Positions 25,301-37,997 are shown, counted from the stretch's first letter. The stretch is 64,000 bases of DNA from Trifolium pratense (GCF_020283565.1 NC_060065.1:47542409-47606408); one strand, 5' to 3'. Numbers and translations are program-made. Notes: a model not told the origin generated them from the letters alone.

Positions 25301-26895
25301 GCATTTCTGGAAAATATAATGTAGCAGATTTATACCACATCACATTTATGAGAATATGCAATGGTTTATCATGAGCTTGAAAATGATTATGCATAAAAAG
25401 CATCTTGTTTGTCAGCCTGTCTAAAGCATGATAATAAGACTAAACTCTGCATATTCATGGCACAATCAATGATGGGCATATCAAACTAAACAGTAAAAAC
25501 ACAGCAGAAAACCTCTACTCAGATAAACATAAGGTGGTGGTGGGGGGCTGAGAGAGATAACGGAAAGTACAGATTAGCATATAATATTGGGAGAACAAGG
25601 AATCCCCACGAGGGAGTGCAAGAAGGGGATCCTAAACTTGCAAGTAAATAAATATCACAACTAGGTGAGCTAGCACCACAGGAAACTTTAACACTGTTCT
25701 TTGCAAAAGTAGATTTTGGTATCTAAACTTTTAGCGCGTCGAAAACAACTATCAGGCCATTGCTCAGTAGCTCAAGCTGTTGGGCCAAGCTTTCTTTTTG
25801 CAAAATTATCATGACTATCTAAAAGATAAAATAGTGAAAAATTAAGAAAACATCTTAAGTTAAAGACAGGGGAACCTTGCGTTTCATCAATATGTTTTCT
25901 CTTTCTCTTGTCAAGTCTCTTGCTACCTTTATCAATGAAAGGAGTCTCACGTATTTCTATATTACTTGAGAATTCATTGTCAAAGATAAAATGGCCATCT
26001 ATAATCAAGGGAAAATAACGAAGTATATGGATGCAGTGTCTGGTTTACATTCCTGTTGAAGCCTTAGAATAATTGTAATGAATGGAGGTTAAAGGTACCT
26101 TGCGCTTTTATCCTCAATTTCACGAGCTAGGGAAGCAAATTTACAGAAGTCAACTTCTGAATTATCACTGTAGATAATAGAAAAAATAGTTCTTCTTAAA
26201 AAAAATAGAAAAAATTGTTAGATAATCAGCTTGAAAAGGGAAAACCCTAAAATGAGCAGTAACATTACACATCAAGTGAAAGCTCAGCAAGGATCGTGTC
26301 AACATCAGCAAAATATGTTTCTATCCGCTGCACAACACATTGTCGTTCCCCGGTGTTATTCACACATACAATCTCATTAAACCGATCATTGACTACCCCC
26401 TGCAAGGAATGAAAACACAATAATACCATCAAAGATCTGACATTCTTTCAAAACAGTGCTCGAAAATAAGACAAATTGCTGAAACCACAACAAGATTATA
26501 TTCACGTATAACTAAAATGCAAAACACAATTAAATGACATGAATTTATGCACTAGATGTAGAGGGTAGCATTGCAAAGAGAGAAAAAAAAAGTCTAATTG
26601 TATTCAGGGTAGGAGCAGTAGAATGTAATTTAAATTTTATGGTGGAGTCATTACTGAGACAAGCTGTTTGGCAATCCATCTACCAACTCTTAAGTCTCAA
26701 GGTCATCCTCACAAAAGAAAATTAAGGAAGAAAGACGGGATTTTGAAGAGGGAGGATGAGAACCCATGAGAGATCCCTGACCAATAATTGAACAGTGAAC
26801 ACATGAAAATTATCCCTCCCAAAGGGTTCTTTTACCTCATCAAGCAATGAACTCAAGTATCCTTGCAATAGTCCTTTTAGAATTTCCATAGTCAT
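22391..26895 (-). CDS. Pseudo histidine-containing phosphotransfer protein (His-less AHP/PHP-like)
   Basis: Plant HPt proteins relay phosphate from cytokinin and other histidine kinases to nuclear response regulators; His-less forms act as inhibitors in known cases. Exons (minus): 26836..26895, 26269..26399, 26099..26167, 22972..23043, 22630..22702, 22391..22438, all GT-AG with matching phases, 150 residues, the usual AHP length. Family features are GYLSSLLDEG near residue 12, VDF at 69-71, SIGAEHV at 87-93, and the C-terminal helix KKKLDAFIQMERRI. The HPt signature HQxKGSSxS aligns without gaps to R79-EIEDKSAS, so the phosphorylated His is Arg and the following Lys and Gly are changed as well. 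The exon pattern is AHP-like. Start Met1 or Met3 (ATGACTATG). Upstream leader exons are described separately. Confidence 0.85.
23292..23800 (+). mobile_element. Degenerate copia-type LTR with PBS-like site, intronic
   Basis: An LTR-like stretch begins TGTCAGTTAAGAAG, contains a TATA region (CCTATAAATAGGGAGG) and is followed at about 23787 by ACATCAGAGGCTCTATGATC, which resembles the usual copia primer-binding site (TGGTATCAGAGC). No matching second LTR or TSD was found, so it is a fossil. A 146-bp MITE interrupts it. It lies in the large third coding intron of the phosphotransfer-like gene. Confidence 0.5.
23345..23490. mobile_element. Short MITE of the TATGAAGCAC family
   Basis: The 146-bp element has inverted ends TATGAAGCACGAACAC (23345-23360) and GTGTTCGTGCTTCATA (23475-23490), perfect over 16 bp. 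Imperfect 9-bp flanks (AGATGAAAA / GGATGAAAT) suggest a Mutator-type duplication. The interior is rich in GTGTCGG/CCGACAC words. A longer relative is at 51322-51877. Confidence 0.75.
24835..25165 (+). repeat. TRIM/LTR-like remnants in the intron
   Basis: Two related segments (GTGTTTATATATGGAGGCACCACTCACG..., then GTGTTTAACATAGGAGACATCTCTCACC...) each run into TTTTGTAGG.TTGAGTTA..CTC. This resembles the short LTRs of plant TRIM elements starting with 'GTCCCACATTGG'. Related remnants occur near 29020-29105 and 30940-30985. No complete element was found. Confidence 0.4.
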
Positions 26896-27007
26896 GATCC
26901 CTAAGAAACAGAAATGTAGCTACCCTTGAGAAGAAAGACTAAGGAAGATCAACACTTTAGTTGGAAGAGATTATTGTGCACGAGGAGTGCTACGTAAGTT
27001 TTAAATA

Positions 27008-27285
27008 CCCTCTCCGGCCCAATTATAAGAGACAAAACCAAAAAACAACAAAACTGATTAACTTTTTTATTTTTTTAACTTTTTTATTTTTTTTACATAT
27101 ATACCCTTATGGAAAATTGTGAGGCATGTTAAATGCACCCACTAATATTAAAAAGACAAACATTTTAAATGAGGGTAAACAGGTAATTTAAAAAATAAAT
27201 ACACCTTAAAAGTTGCAACTTTTTCTTATAAATAGGACCAAAATATTCTCCGAAAATTCTCTTATACTTAGGACCGAATGGAGTG
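27008..27285. mobile_element. Stowaway-like MITE
   Basis: The left end ACCCTCTCCGGCCCAATTAT and the right end ATACTTAGGACCGAATGGAG are imperfect inverted copies of the common Stowaway terminus (CTCCCTCCGTCCCA...ATAAG). The interior is AT-rich. The ends are degraded. Confidence 0.4.
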
Positions 27286-27373
27286 CAAAGGTTTAGAGAC
27301 AAGCAAAAACTGTCAACCAGCTGAACTGAATGAGTAGAGATGAAAACTATCTGTGAGTTATCCCTGAACACAG

Positions 27374-27656
27374 CACAAATGCTTATGAAATTAGGTATTA
27401 AAATGTGCAAATGAACATTCACGCCATTGTAAAAGGCGAATTTCAAGGGGCAGTTTCCTTTCCTTACTCTTTAGGATATGGTTGTTTCAGGATTGTCAAG
27501 ATATTATGCTATGTTCGAATTCAACACAAATGCTTATGAAATTAGGAGTTAACGTGTGCAAATTAACATTCACGCCATTGTAAAAGACGAATTTCAAGGG
27601 GCAGTTTCCTTTTCGTACTCTTTAGGATATGTTTGTTTCAGGATTGTCGAGATATT
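27374..27656 (+). repeat. Tandem direct duplication, two copies of about 132 bp
   Basis: Copy 1 (27374-27505) and copy 2 (27525-27656) both start CACAAATGCTTATGAAATTA and end with CAGGATTGTC.AGATATT. They differ at only a handful of bases and are separated by 19 bp. Confidence 0.85.
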
Positions 27657-27931
27657 CCTGGGAAAGTAAACAGGTAATATGACATTCCTGTGGCTGTTAC
27701 TTTTCCATGATATGTGAATAGAAATTATCCTGTAATACAAGCATTGACCTAAACTCCTACTTCTACCACCTTTTTCATCTAAAATTTGTTGTGAACTAAT
27801 TTGTTTATGAATATTTTTCCAGAAACATTAACAAGTTTCTCCATTTTATTTAGTTTGCATGCGAAACACTACCTAAATATACTAATAAACAGTGAACAAA
27901 CAGAAAATAGTTTTATTTAGGGGGCTGAGAC

Positions 27932-28116
27932 ACAAGCTTTGTAGATTGTCCTAATAGAGAAGGTAGCGGAAGATCTTCCTTACTTTGAATTACTTTGGTT
28001 TACTAGGGATGTTTGATGCATCTGTCTGTTGGAAGTGTTGTTTATTTCATCATTGTAATTCAAAGTAAGGAAGATCTTCCGCTACCTTGTCTATTAGGAC
28101 AATCTACAAAGCTTGT
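27932..28116. repeat. Near-perfect 61-bp inverted repeat (foldback)
   Basis: Left arm 27932-27992 and right arm 28056-28116 are reverse complements over 61 bp with one mismatch (within the AATAGAGAAGG / CCTTGTCTATT segment). They are separated by a 63-nt loop. A transcript from either strand would form one long hairpin. No terminal duplication or transposon signature was recognised. Confidence 0.85.
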
Positions 28117-31001
28117 CTATTCAAAGTAATAAGATTTTCGATACAACATAATATGTTAAGACTAAAATATCCTTTGTACTTCATTTATTATTTGTTCATC
28201 ATACGTTTGCAACTACTTTAATAAAGGTAACATAAAAAGCAATAAATGTTGTATTGATGTTATAATTTGAGACTGAAATATTCTAAATGAGACACGTAAT
28301 ATGAGATGGAGGGGGTACAAAAATACAAAATGGCATACATGCATGAAATGAAATCTGCCCAAAACTTTTGAACTGCCTCCAACTAAGTGCTTACGATAAC
28401 TGAAATTAATGAAAAAGTCGTATTCAGGCAGACTTGAAAAAAGCACTCCCTTTAAAATAAATGGTAATTCTACAACAACTATAGGATTAACACACCCTCA
28501 AGAAGTTAAATAAAGCAAAGTTTTCACCCAAAAATCCTTCTTACTTTGGTATGTCAATGTAATTTATGACCTCTGAATTATATTTTCCTCATTTTTAACT
28601 TCCAGAAAAGTAAAGGTTTATTTAACCTGTCAAGATCCATCGTTTATTTGATAAAAATATGCTCTTTTATGAAACTTGTAGTGAAGTGTACCGGGGCTTT
28701 AAATTCAGCTACATACTTGCAATCCCATGCTGACAATTATCCACTAATATGGTATTAAGAAGGACTAGACCATATTCTAATATGGTATTAAAGTCTATCT
28801 AAGATCAGTTATTGCATCACCCAAATTTGTATTTCTAGATATTTAGTCCTAGGCGTGAGACAGTTTTCTGTAAACCTAGCTGCTTCCATTACGTTACGTC
28901 CACGTTAGACTGCCTTGATTGCAACCTCCAGCACCTTCATTGGGCTATACTATACATGATTGTGTTTTAATCTGTTAACAAAAATTCTAACAGGATCAAT
29001 TGCGACTAAAGGTATGCCTAAAGTAGTCCTTTTATAGGCTTAGACAATCCTCACTCCTTAAGCTAGATTTTCGGGTTGAGTTAAGCCTAGCCAAAATGCA
29101 GAGAGATAATATTTATTTTATTACTTTATCACTCAAACATGCAATCAACAAGTGAATGAAGATTAAACTGCCTCACTCCTCTAACAATTTACCCCGATTT
29201 CCTGTGTTCATTTATTTCTTTTAAGTTGTTAAGTAGAGCTTAACATCTTAATAATGCTTTGGAAAGACATCAGATGCAGTTTGCTTACACCTCTGAAATT
29301 TTAAATTTTCCACTTGAATGCTACACGACATTCATCTTGAGAGATCAGATAAACAACCCCTTGAAAGATTCATCACTTAAAAACATGTTATATGTGGACG
29401 CTATTATTTACCTACTCATACATTCAATTATGCATCACACATAAACTATACTATGAAAATAACTAATGCTTATCTCCACATAAATTTTGAACACGACAAT
29501 GTTACCATCCTAAACAGTCTTCAATGATACCACCATCCCACTGCGCCAAAACTGGTCACCTCAATGGTTGTCTGGAAGACAAAAAAGAAGATATCAAACT
29601 TCCACATATCTGACACATAGTACAAAGTAGTACTAATAATTTAGAGCAAAACACTGAAACAGGGCTAGTAAAAGAAATGAATGGCATAAAGTATAACTAT
29701 TGTGACTGGTATTTAGGTAAAAGTGAGAGATGTAGCAACTGAGAGACACAGAAGGAAATGTGACTGAGGTATACAATCCGATACAGGAACTAAAACAGAC
29801 ACCACATGCATAAAGGGACTTTTTTTTATATGATGAAAGACATTTTATATGTTGGTTACCACAAAATAAAAAAACGAAAGACAAAGGAATTGATGAAGAA
29901 AAAATTTTCATAATAAGATTACTCTACCATAGAAGAAGCACGCGAGTAGACAAACACCAATACCAAAGGAAGGGAAATAAACTATCTTAATGGTTCTTGC
30001 TTTTAAAATTATGTTTGATCGCAGAATCTACTGAGTATTGAATTTAATAAAATCAGAATCATAATGAAACCAAATTTTCATGTCTACCATAACAACCCTC
30101 AGGCTTGTGCATCACTGAACAAAATAACAGAAATAAATGTCAATTTTCTATCTTGAAAAATAAAGCAGCATTTATTGAGTAAAAATATTGTTAATAAATA
30201 GAAAAAGAGCATATAAATGGGAAACAAAATAGACAGATGGTAATTCGAACCCTAAGGTCGATATGACATATTATTAGTCTAGTATTAAAATCCTTCTCAA
30301 ATAACTATCAGTATATATTTCCCCAAGATTTTAATTGAGTAATTAATACATGTGTATGTGATTAATAAATTATCCAATCTGGTTTCACAAGTTCATTCTA
30401 GTCCAAAATTCAGCGTATTAGCAACAAGCTGTAAAAGAAGCAAGGATTTTAAAAAAGGGTCAGCAGTTTTTTTCTTCAATATCTTTTCTAAGGCATGCAT
30501 TTAAGGAAATGTACAACAAAATGTTATCATGCATTAATAAAAATGGAGTAAAAAAGTAGTTTTCAGTGTAATAAATCAGGCAAAATCAAGGTTAAACATT
30601 AAGCCTATACCTTCTAGGACTCATAATAAACAAATTAACTAGACATATTCAAGATTGGATATCTTGGTTCGTAGTTTGGTAGATCAGTAGAGGAGAAATT
30701 CTTCTGAGACCAAGTGTTTCTAACTGAGCAGATCAAATACAAAATATATGAATTTACTTTCATTATAAAAGGAGAGCGTGTGATTTGTTTTGACAATAAA
30801 AGATGAATAAAGGATGGAGAGAATGTTGATGGATGAAATGATAAATGTGTCATATAGTTTGCTTTGCCAAAAATATTGTATGGATTAAAATATTGAACAG
30901 AAAACTATAATCATAGTTCAATTTTGTATGTATATCAAGCAAGCCGGTTTTGTTGGGTTGAGTTAGGGCCAATACGAACTTTAAGAGGAGCAATTTTTAC
31001 A

Positions 31002-31110
31002 CTTGAGGTGTTAGTTCAGTGATAAGACTTAAGGAGTTTAGTCTTGTAACCTCAAAATGCCAAGTTCAAATCCCGTCAGGAACAGTTGTAAAATGGCCAT
31101 TAGTGCCACT
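31002..31110 (+). mobile_element. SINE-like sequence with pol III boxes
   Basis: An A-box-like GTTAGTTCAGTGATAAG at about 31010 and a B-box-like CAAGTTCAAATCCC at about 31071 have the spacing of a tRNA-derived SINE. No A-tail or TSD was confirmed. Confidence 0.45.
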
Positions 31111-31232
31111 TGAATTAATAAAAAATATTTGTCTATATATCAAGCCAAACCACTATTGCTACGAAGATAAACAAAATTCAATTCAGAAAATCTGTGAATG
31201 CCTAAACTAGACCTGAACTGATAATGATTTAC

Positions 31233-32040
31233 CTGCACAAGATTTTCAAGTTTTCTCCTCAAATAAGAAAGCTCGTTCTTGATCTGATAAAGAGCCATAT
31301 TGCAACTGAAATACCAATCACTTATCTTTAGTTACTTACAGTTAAACAAAACCAAACCAAAATTAAACAAAAATGTAAGCCAAAATCAAGCTACAAAAAT
31401 CAGAACATTAGGTCAAAATCAAGCTACAAAAATTGAATAAATTGCTAACAACTCTTAAAATTAATTATAAATTAACAATCACAATTTGATCAGTCAAAGA
31501 AAAGCATAATCTAATGCAACAAGTGCATAAATTAGTTATTGTTATCACAATGCAACAAAATCTGGTCGAATAGATTCATGATTTCATTCATAGTTTGTAG
31601 TTGAAATTCGGAAACAGTACAAATACAGAAAATTAAGTAATAACTAGCTAATCAGTTTTTTTTTTTTTTTGGTAGTACCTTAGGTGAATAAGTGGAGTCT
31701 CGGACTCCTGCACATATAGTGCGATGTCCCTACCAACTGAGCTAACCTCACGTAATAACTAGCTAATCAGTTTCTATTATTATAAGATATTGAAGAAAAA
31801 TTAAGATTAAGAACGCGCGCGCGGTTTCAAAATTAGAAAGTAAAATCACGATAATGTAAAGGGAAAATGTGAAACAGAATTGGAGTGGCGAGGAAGAGAT
31901 GATATACCTCGTTGTTGTGAAGACGGTTATTCAGGGAGGACGTGATGCGAAAATTGATCAATTCGTATCAGGACGCGACGGTGCGGTGGGACTTGGAAGA
32001 CCACGGCAACGGAGCAGAGTACCCGCGGAGACCCAGAAAA
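31233..32040 (-). other. Probable noncoding leader exons of the phosphotransfer-like gene
   Basis: Two exon-like segments with good splice sites: 31233..31305 (acceptor TATTTCAG, donor CAG|GTAAAT) and about 32040..31908 (donor GAG|GTATAT; no ATG inside). The second leader exon has an ATG at 31298 opening MALYQIKNELSYLRRKL. When spliced to the acceptor at 26900 this frame stops two codons later at a TGA that overlaps the main ATG (ATGA), so it would be a 24-codon uORF. A TATA-like tract lies near 32060-32082. Inference from splice signals only. Confidence 0.5.
31637..31773 (-). mobile_element. tRNA-derived SINE with 22-bp target duplication
   Basis: On the minus strand the element has TTAGCTCAGTTGGTAGGGAC (A-box) and a B-box-like AGGAGTCCGAGACTCC, then an A-tail (T-run at about 31659-31670). 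It is flanked by a perfect 22-bp repeat (GTAATAACTAGCTAATCAG...) at 31637-31658 and 31752-31773. It sits in the intron between the two leader exons. Confidence 0.88.
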
Positions 32041-33628
32041 TTTTATTTAACTAATACTATTTATTTATAAATATATAGTTAAGTGATTTATAAATTATTT
32101 TAATTATATTTTTGCACAGTACATGATACATTTGTTTTTATATTGATCTTTATAATTGTCGCAAGACTTACAATAATATTTTTTTTATTTGTTTTATAGT
32201 TTTTACGATTACTTTTTTTTTAGGTTGATGAATCTCTGCTGGAATTGTAGAATCTGCGAAAATGAAGGAAGAATACTCTTTGTTGGTGGAACAAATTGTG
32301 ATAAAGTATCATTCGCTTAATCTTCACCCGATTGACATTCCCATTCCCATATACAACATTGAGAAGCCGCCACTACCACCTTCAGCCATATGTCCATTTT
32401 GAAGAGAAATCACATACAAAATGAGTAAATGTAGCAAACAAATATTTTAAAGGTGGATTCTTATGAATGGTTATGATTAAGTATTAAATGATTGCCTCTT
32501 GTAACACAAAAGTATTTATAGTCGAAATTGAGATGGATCACATGCACTAAATATACGACAACACCTCTATTCAATCCACAAGAACTTAATTCTTCCGTCA
32601 ACGGTGCTAGATGTGATTGAACATATAATCGTAGAGAGATAGAGCACAAGAATCCTAGTGCGGGTAGAGTTTTAGAAACCGTGAAATATGTGTGAGTAAA
32701 ATAACTCAGACCAAAGTTTCTATTTATATAACCACTTGTGTATACTACCTTATTGTGCACTAGGTTTTCACTTATGCACCTTGAACCTTACGGTGCACCA
32801 TGTTTCTCTATTTAGAATTAGTGCATCGTAATAATGCTCCACCAAATTATAAATGAATCTTTATTCATTTGTTTAATCTCGCATGTATTCGTCCTTATGT
32901 GTATGACCCAGTAGGTTTTCATAATGTTGACAATGTCTTAAACCACCTATCGGTATCTAGAAAGATATCATTGTTACCCCAAGTGATGGGAATGTCACGT
33001 GATTTGCGTAACTTGTATGACACAATATCTCATATTCCTTGATACCCCATTATAGTTAATTAAAGTTCAATATCTCATATTAACTTATTTTTGTGTGGCA
33101 CACATTTCATAGTCATACTCGGTCAATGGACTCATAAATATTTCTCATTTTATGTAAGAGTGACGAATTCCACACAGGTCACTAATATCCCTCAACATGA
33201 TTTATGGAGTGTCTATCAGTTGACTGTATAATCTTCCTGTTATGGACAATGTTTGAATGACAACAAATCATTTGACTAATATAAGGTCCATAATGGTTTC
33301 AGGTCGAAGGATGATATACACAATTATCAATATGATAATAATTTATGGCACTTACATAACACACTATGTAATATTCTCACGACTGGTCAATCCAGTAAGA
33401 TGTGATCGTCAATTTAGTTACATAATAGTCTTTTTGCTTTGTGTTATCCCACATCACAATAATGCCTAACTACAAATACTTTAAGAATAATTGCTTAAAA
33501 AAAAACTTTAAGAATAATATTCTTTGTTTAATAGAGTCTCACGATTAAGTACCTCTTAATGTTCCATTAAACGGTTAACTTTTTTATGAAGTTTATTACT
33601 TTGAAAAACAATATAATAATAAAGAAAT
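32041..33628. other. Intergenic, no confident gene
   Basis: A 46-codon frame at 32262-32402 (plus, MKEEYSLLVEQIVIKYH..., Pro-rich end) has no recognised family. The stretch 32880-33470 reads like old LTR sequence but no ends were found. Confidence 0.35.
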
Positions 33629-33940
33629 TGTTATAAATTATTTCTAACATGAACCATAATATGGAAGAATAGAGAAGAAGAAGAAGAAGAAGAAGAAGAA
33701 GAAGAAGAAGAAGAAGAAGAAGAAGAAGAAGAAGAAGAAGAAGAAGAAGAAGAAGAAGAAGAAGAAGAAGAAGAAGAAGAAGAAGAAGAAGAAGAAGAGA
33801 AAAGAGAAAAGAATAGACTTTGTATTATTCTATTCAAGGTGTGCTTTACATTGTAACAAAGGAGTCTTATTTATAGGACACAATTAGGGGACAAGAAAAC
33901 CTACACAATAATGGACATTCATTACATATTATTCATAACA
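33629..33940 (-). repeat. Copia 3' LTR (312 bp) with GAA microsatellite
   Basis: Begins on the minus strand with TGTTATGAATAATATG and ends TTATAACA. It contains a (GAA)n tract of about 42 units at 33673-33798. Apart from tract length and its edge it differs from the other LTR at one seen base (33638 region, AAATT versus AAACT). The poly-Ser frame over the tract is an artefact. Confidence 0.9.
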
Positions 33941-36900
33941 CTCCCCCTTGAATGTCCATGAAAGATATTCTTTCTCTAAAAAAAAAAAAAACTCTAGTGA
34001 AGGAAAGAGCGTACATCATCATTTGTGTGTGAACTGCCTCATTAAAAACCTTACCAGGAAAACCCAGTGGGATAAAACCATGGTGAAGGGAAAAAGAGTG
34101 CAGTACATATTTGTGTCTCCCCCTCATAAAGACAATTATACAGGAGATGAAAAACCAAATAATCTTCAGTACTAGTTGATCAAAAGTTTTACTTGAAGTT
34201 GACTTGTAGAAAGATCTGTCATATCTTCTTTATTATGTCCTTCTCCAAATTAGCAGTGTGTCCGATATTATCTTCATATTGAATTGTTGCATGAACCACC
34301 CTTTTGTAATAAAAACAACAAGTTTCTTGTGTGTGTTGAATTACAGACCTCGACAAAAATGCCTTCTCAACTTGCTTGATGTAGTACTGAAATCTTCACA
34401 TGATTGAATGATATTGGTGTTTCTTTAAGGTATAAATATTATGCTTGACTTTGTTCCAATATCTATGTTAGCTGAATAAAATACCACGACATGTATAACT
34501 ATATATAGTAAAATATATCAGTGTCCTTAATTGAATTAAGATATGGTACTTCAGGACCAATTCAAATTGTTCATCACTTTTCTTGATGCATTACACGATC
34601 TTTGCTCAGATCAAATGACATCTCAACCATTTTAGTACACAACAGATTTGTCCATGTCAAACTGTTTTAATACTTTTGCTATATAATTTTATTATAAATT
34701 TGCGATTCCAAATAAACTTTGCGCATCCAACAAATTTCTTTAATCTACAAATTTCAAAATCACTTCAGGAGTTATGATAATATTTATAGCAAATGATATT
34801 TCTCAGCAAATATATTAGCATTTGATATATGGTACTTCAAGACCAATTAGTAATTCACTATTGATGAACTTACAACAATTTTATATAGAATCATGTTTTA
34901 TATAAGGTTCATGATTCACGAAACATTCTTCAAATACTTATTTTGTAAGAAATGACAATATCTCAAGCTCTTCAGGAGTCTCTTGATCATATTTTTATCA
35001 TCGACATAAATATTAAAGATATCAAATTTATTGCCAAATATTTTCTTAAAATGAACAAATTGTCATTTTCATACTTCTCACTTGGAAATACAACATGCAT
35101 ATAGATGTTGCTCGAGTATATAAGGAGACTTATTCATGTTTATTAAGTCATCTCTCCAATATATATGTGTCTTACGAAAATTAAATCCTTCTGGGATTTT
35201 CATATAATCATCATTATCAAGTGAGCCAGTCAAATACGTTAAAACACATATTTCACATAAATTGAGTATTTCATATGCTACTCAACTTAATTAATTACAA
35301 AGAAGTTTTGGAATTCACTTTAGATGAATATGCTTCTTGAAAATCAATGATAGACATATTTATCAATATACTAACAATTCAAATTCTAAATATTTGATTT
35401 TCATTATTTTTCTCTTGAAAATTTATTCACATCGAATTATTTCCATCTGCAGATGAAATGGACTACTGGTCCAAAAACATTTCGCTTTGCAAAGCTAGTT
35501 TAATTTTGTATAAATTACGTCTATCTATTTAGTCAATCATTTCATTGTCTATAATCCTTAATAGACTTTGATTTATGATCCTCATTATTTCTTATCATAT
35601 ATAGCGCTATATTATATAAATAACATCGTCAACGTTGATTTTCTTTCGGTTCCATCGTATTCCATTCATGACATAATTCGTCGAGATCTCTTTATTTTCA
35701 TAAATTTCAGGTACCTGATAAGTTCTTCTGGAACTAGAAAATTAATTATGTCAAATAATCTTTTCATATTCTCACTTGGGTCATCTTTCTTTTTAGCTCC
35801 TTTTCTTATTTGAGGATTTTTATCTTTGGAACCGACTTACCTACCACGCTATAGGGTGGTTAAAATTCATTTGCAATATAAGATTGTCCAATAGGGACAT
35901 CCATTTTGATTGGAGCATTTGCAGCTGATAATTGATTTCATAAACTTTGCAAATGATATATCTTTTGAACATCTGGTTCAATCTATTTTATATGAGGATC
36001 AAGATGAGATAATAATAACTATTTATTTCAAGTGATTTATTTGAACTTCTGGTTCATATTTTTCGGCTGTTTATTCCCTCCCCCTAATATTGGGAAAACT
36101 TATTCATCATCACTTGAAAATTATCCTTCTGGGCTATAAACAAGTCCCTAATTATTGGCTCAATATAATTTATAAGGGATGAAGAGTCATATCAAATATA
36201 TTTTCCCAATATTCTTTAATAATTCATCGTATTGCATTATATTGGAGCAATTGGAACATACCAACACATCCAAAAATGCTTATATGAAAAATATTAGAGT
36301 ATAAAACTAAACTTAATTGCAAGTTAAGGGGAAGACTTTCGTATAATAACTTATTGGCTTGAGCGAATCAATATCTCAACATATATATTTAAATGTTCCC
36401 AAAATATAAAATAAAACTTAGAAGTATTGATCTCATAAGTATCGATCATGTAATTAACTTTAGACGTCTAAAGAATGGATCTTCAAGTCCATTATTATTT
36501 TTGTTTGTATGAACATATTCTACAAGATGTTCTATATCAATTTCAATTGACATTCGATACTTATCAAATACTTTCTAGAAAATTAAATATTAAATGAGCT
36601 CTTAACCAAATTAGTAAATGAAATAATCTCACAAACTTCTGGTTGTGAGTTGACAACAAACACACATGTGACCATTTCGTTGATGCATAAATTAAAATTA
36701 TTAAAATTTAATTGGTCCACATGATCATGATCGGTGTATCGATTTACAAATATCACCTTTCGTATATTCTAAAATAAAATATGCTCATTTACTTAATTTA
36801 TCAATTTTCTTTGAGAACTAGTAATACACAAAAATATTAGATTGAATGAACTTCTGGCCATTCAATACATATCCATAGGAAATTTTCGCATCATAATAGA

Positions 36901-37997
36901 TCAGAGATGACCCAACTGATCTTGCCAATTACAAACTTATTATGAGTTAATATGTAAACTTCTGGTTTACTTAAACATGTGCTTAAGTTGCACTATCCCA
37001 AACTAGAGACAAGGGTTAATAACATCTCGCGTAATAAAATTTTTAATTCTTAAATTTTGAATGTAAACTTTGTTTCTCCATATATATTAGCTTTTGAGGA
37101 GCCTTTCATAATTATGTCAGTGTCTACAATAATCACAAAATTCGCATAGCTAAATAAGACACATAGATCAATCATATCACATAAGTAACAAACAAAATTC
37201 ATCAAACCTATAGAACTACATTATAAGAATTGTGAAAAACTAAATTCTAAACAAACCTCCATTTTCACGGGCAACATCTTAAATATATCAACATTAGTTC
37301 ATATATAGTAATAATATTGTAACAATGTAACAAATGACATTTAACCTGAGATTGTTTTGATGCTTTAAAATTACTACTGCAACTAATTGCTACTTTCAAA
37401 TTATTTAGATTCTATTTTCGATTGGTCAAACAAAATGTAACTTAGTAGTAAAATAATAGAAAGCTTAATGTGGTTCCAATTTTACAACAGAAAAGACCAA
37501 CAATTTAATAGTATTAAAAATAATCACTCTATCAAAAAAAATGTTAAAAACCATCACTCATCAGTTACTAGAATAAAAGAAAAACGTTTTCAACCCAATT
37601 ACAAGTCACCGTTATGAAATGATACACATAAAATATTCTTAAATGTAAATAATTGCTACTTTCAAATTATTATAATATTACTCCGTAGTAGATGTGAATA
37701 TACTTGCCCAACAAAAAAAAAACAACCTTAATGTTAATATTAGGTAATTTTGTTTTAGCATATCACAATATTAGCTAACTTAGTTTGATAATGTGAAAAA
37801 GCTGAAAATTTGTTTCTCCTTCTCTAAAATGTGCTTTAATGGACCTTAAATTTAGGTAATTTAGTTCATGTTTCAATAAAAGCATAAAAAAAATTGCAAC
37901 ATGCTGATAATAAAACAAAACGGGGCAAGAACTCAAAAATAAATCTCAACAATTATTATCAACATCATTCAACTATCACACAAATATGATTACTTTA

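Larger units (their letters stand above)
26896..31232 (-). other. Long 5' UTR intron of the phosphotransfer-like gene (inferred)
   Basis: No coding exon is seen between the start exon and the leader exon at 31233. The stretch holds a Stowaway-like element (27008-27285), a tandem duplication (27374-27656), a near-perfect foldback (27932-28116), TRIM-like remnants and a SINE-like sequence (31002-31110). The acceptor before the start exon reads TTTCTTAG, ending at 26900. Confidence 0.45.

Noticed and set aside
31233..31305. Exon reading MALYQIKNELSYLRRKL as the N-terminus of the phosphotransfer protein
   Set aside because: Spliced to the start exon it runs into a TGA after two codons; the phase is wrong for an N-terminal extension, so it is treated as leader with an uORF.
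32262..32402. 46-codon plus-strand frame (MKEEYSLLVEQ...) as a gene
   Set aside because: No promoter, splice or family evidence; kept only as a remark in the intergenic entry.
33631..33837. Poly-serine open frames over the GAA tracts (also 39109-39390)
   Set aside because: They are translations of a microsatellite inside copia LTRs, with no conserved flanking protein sequence.
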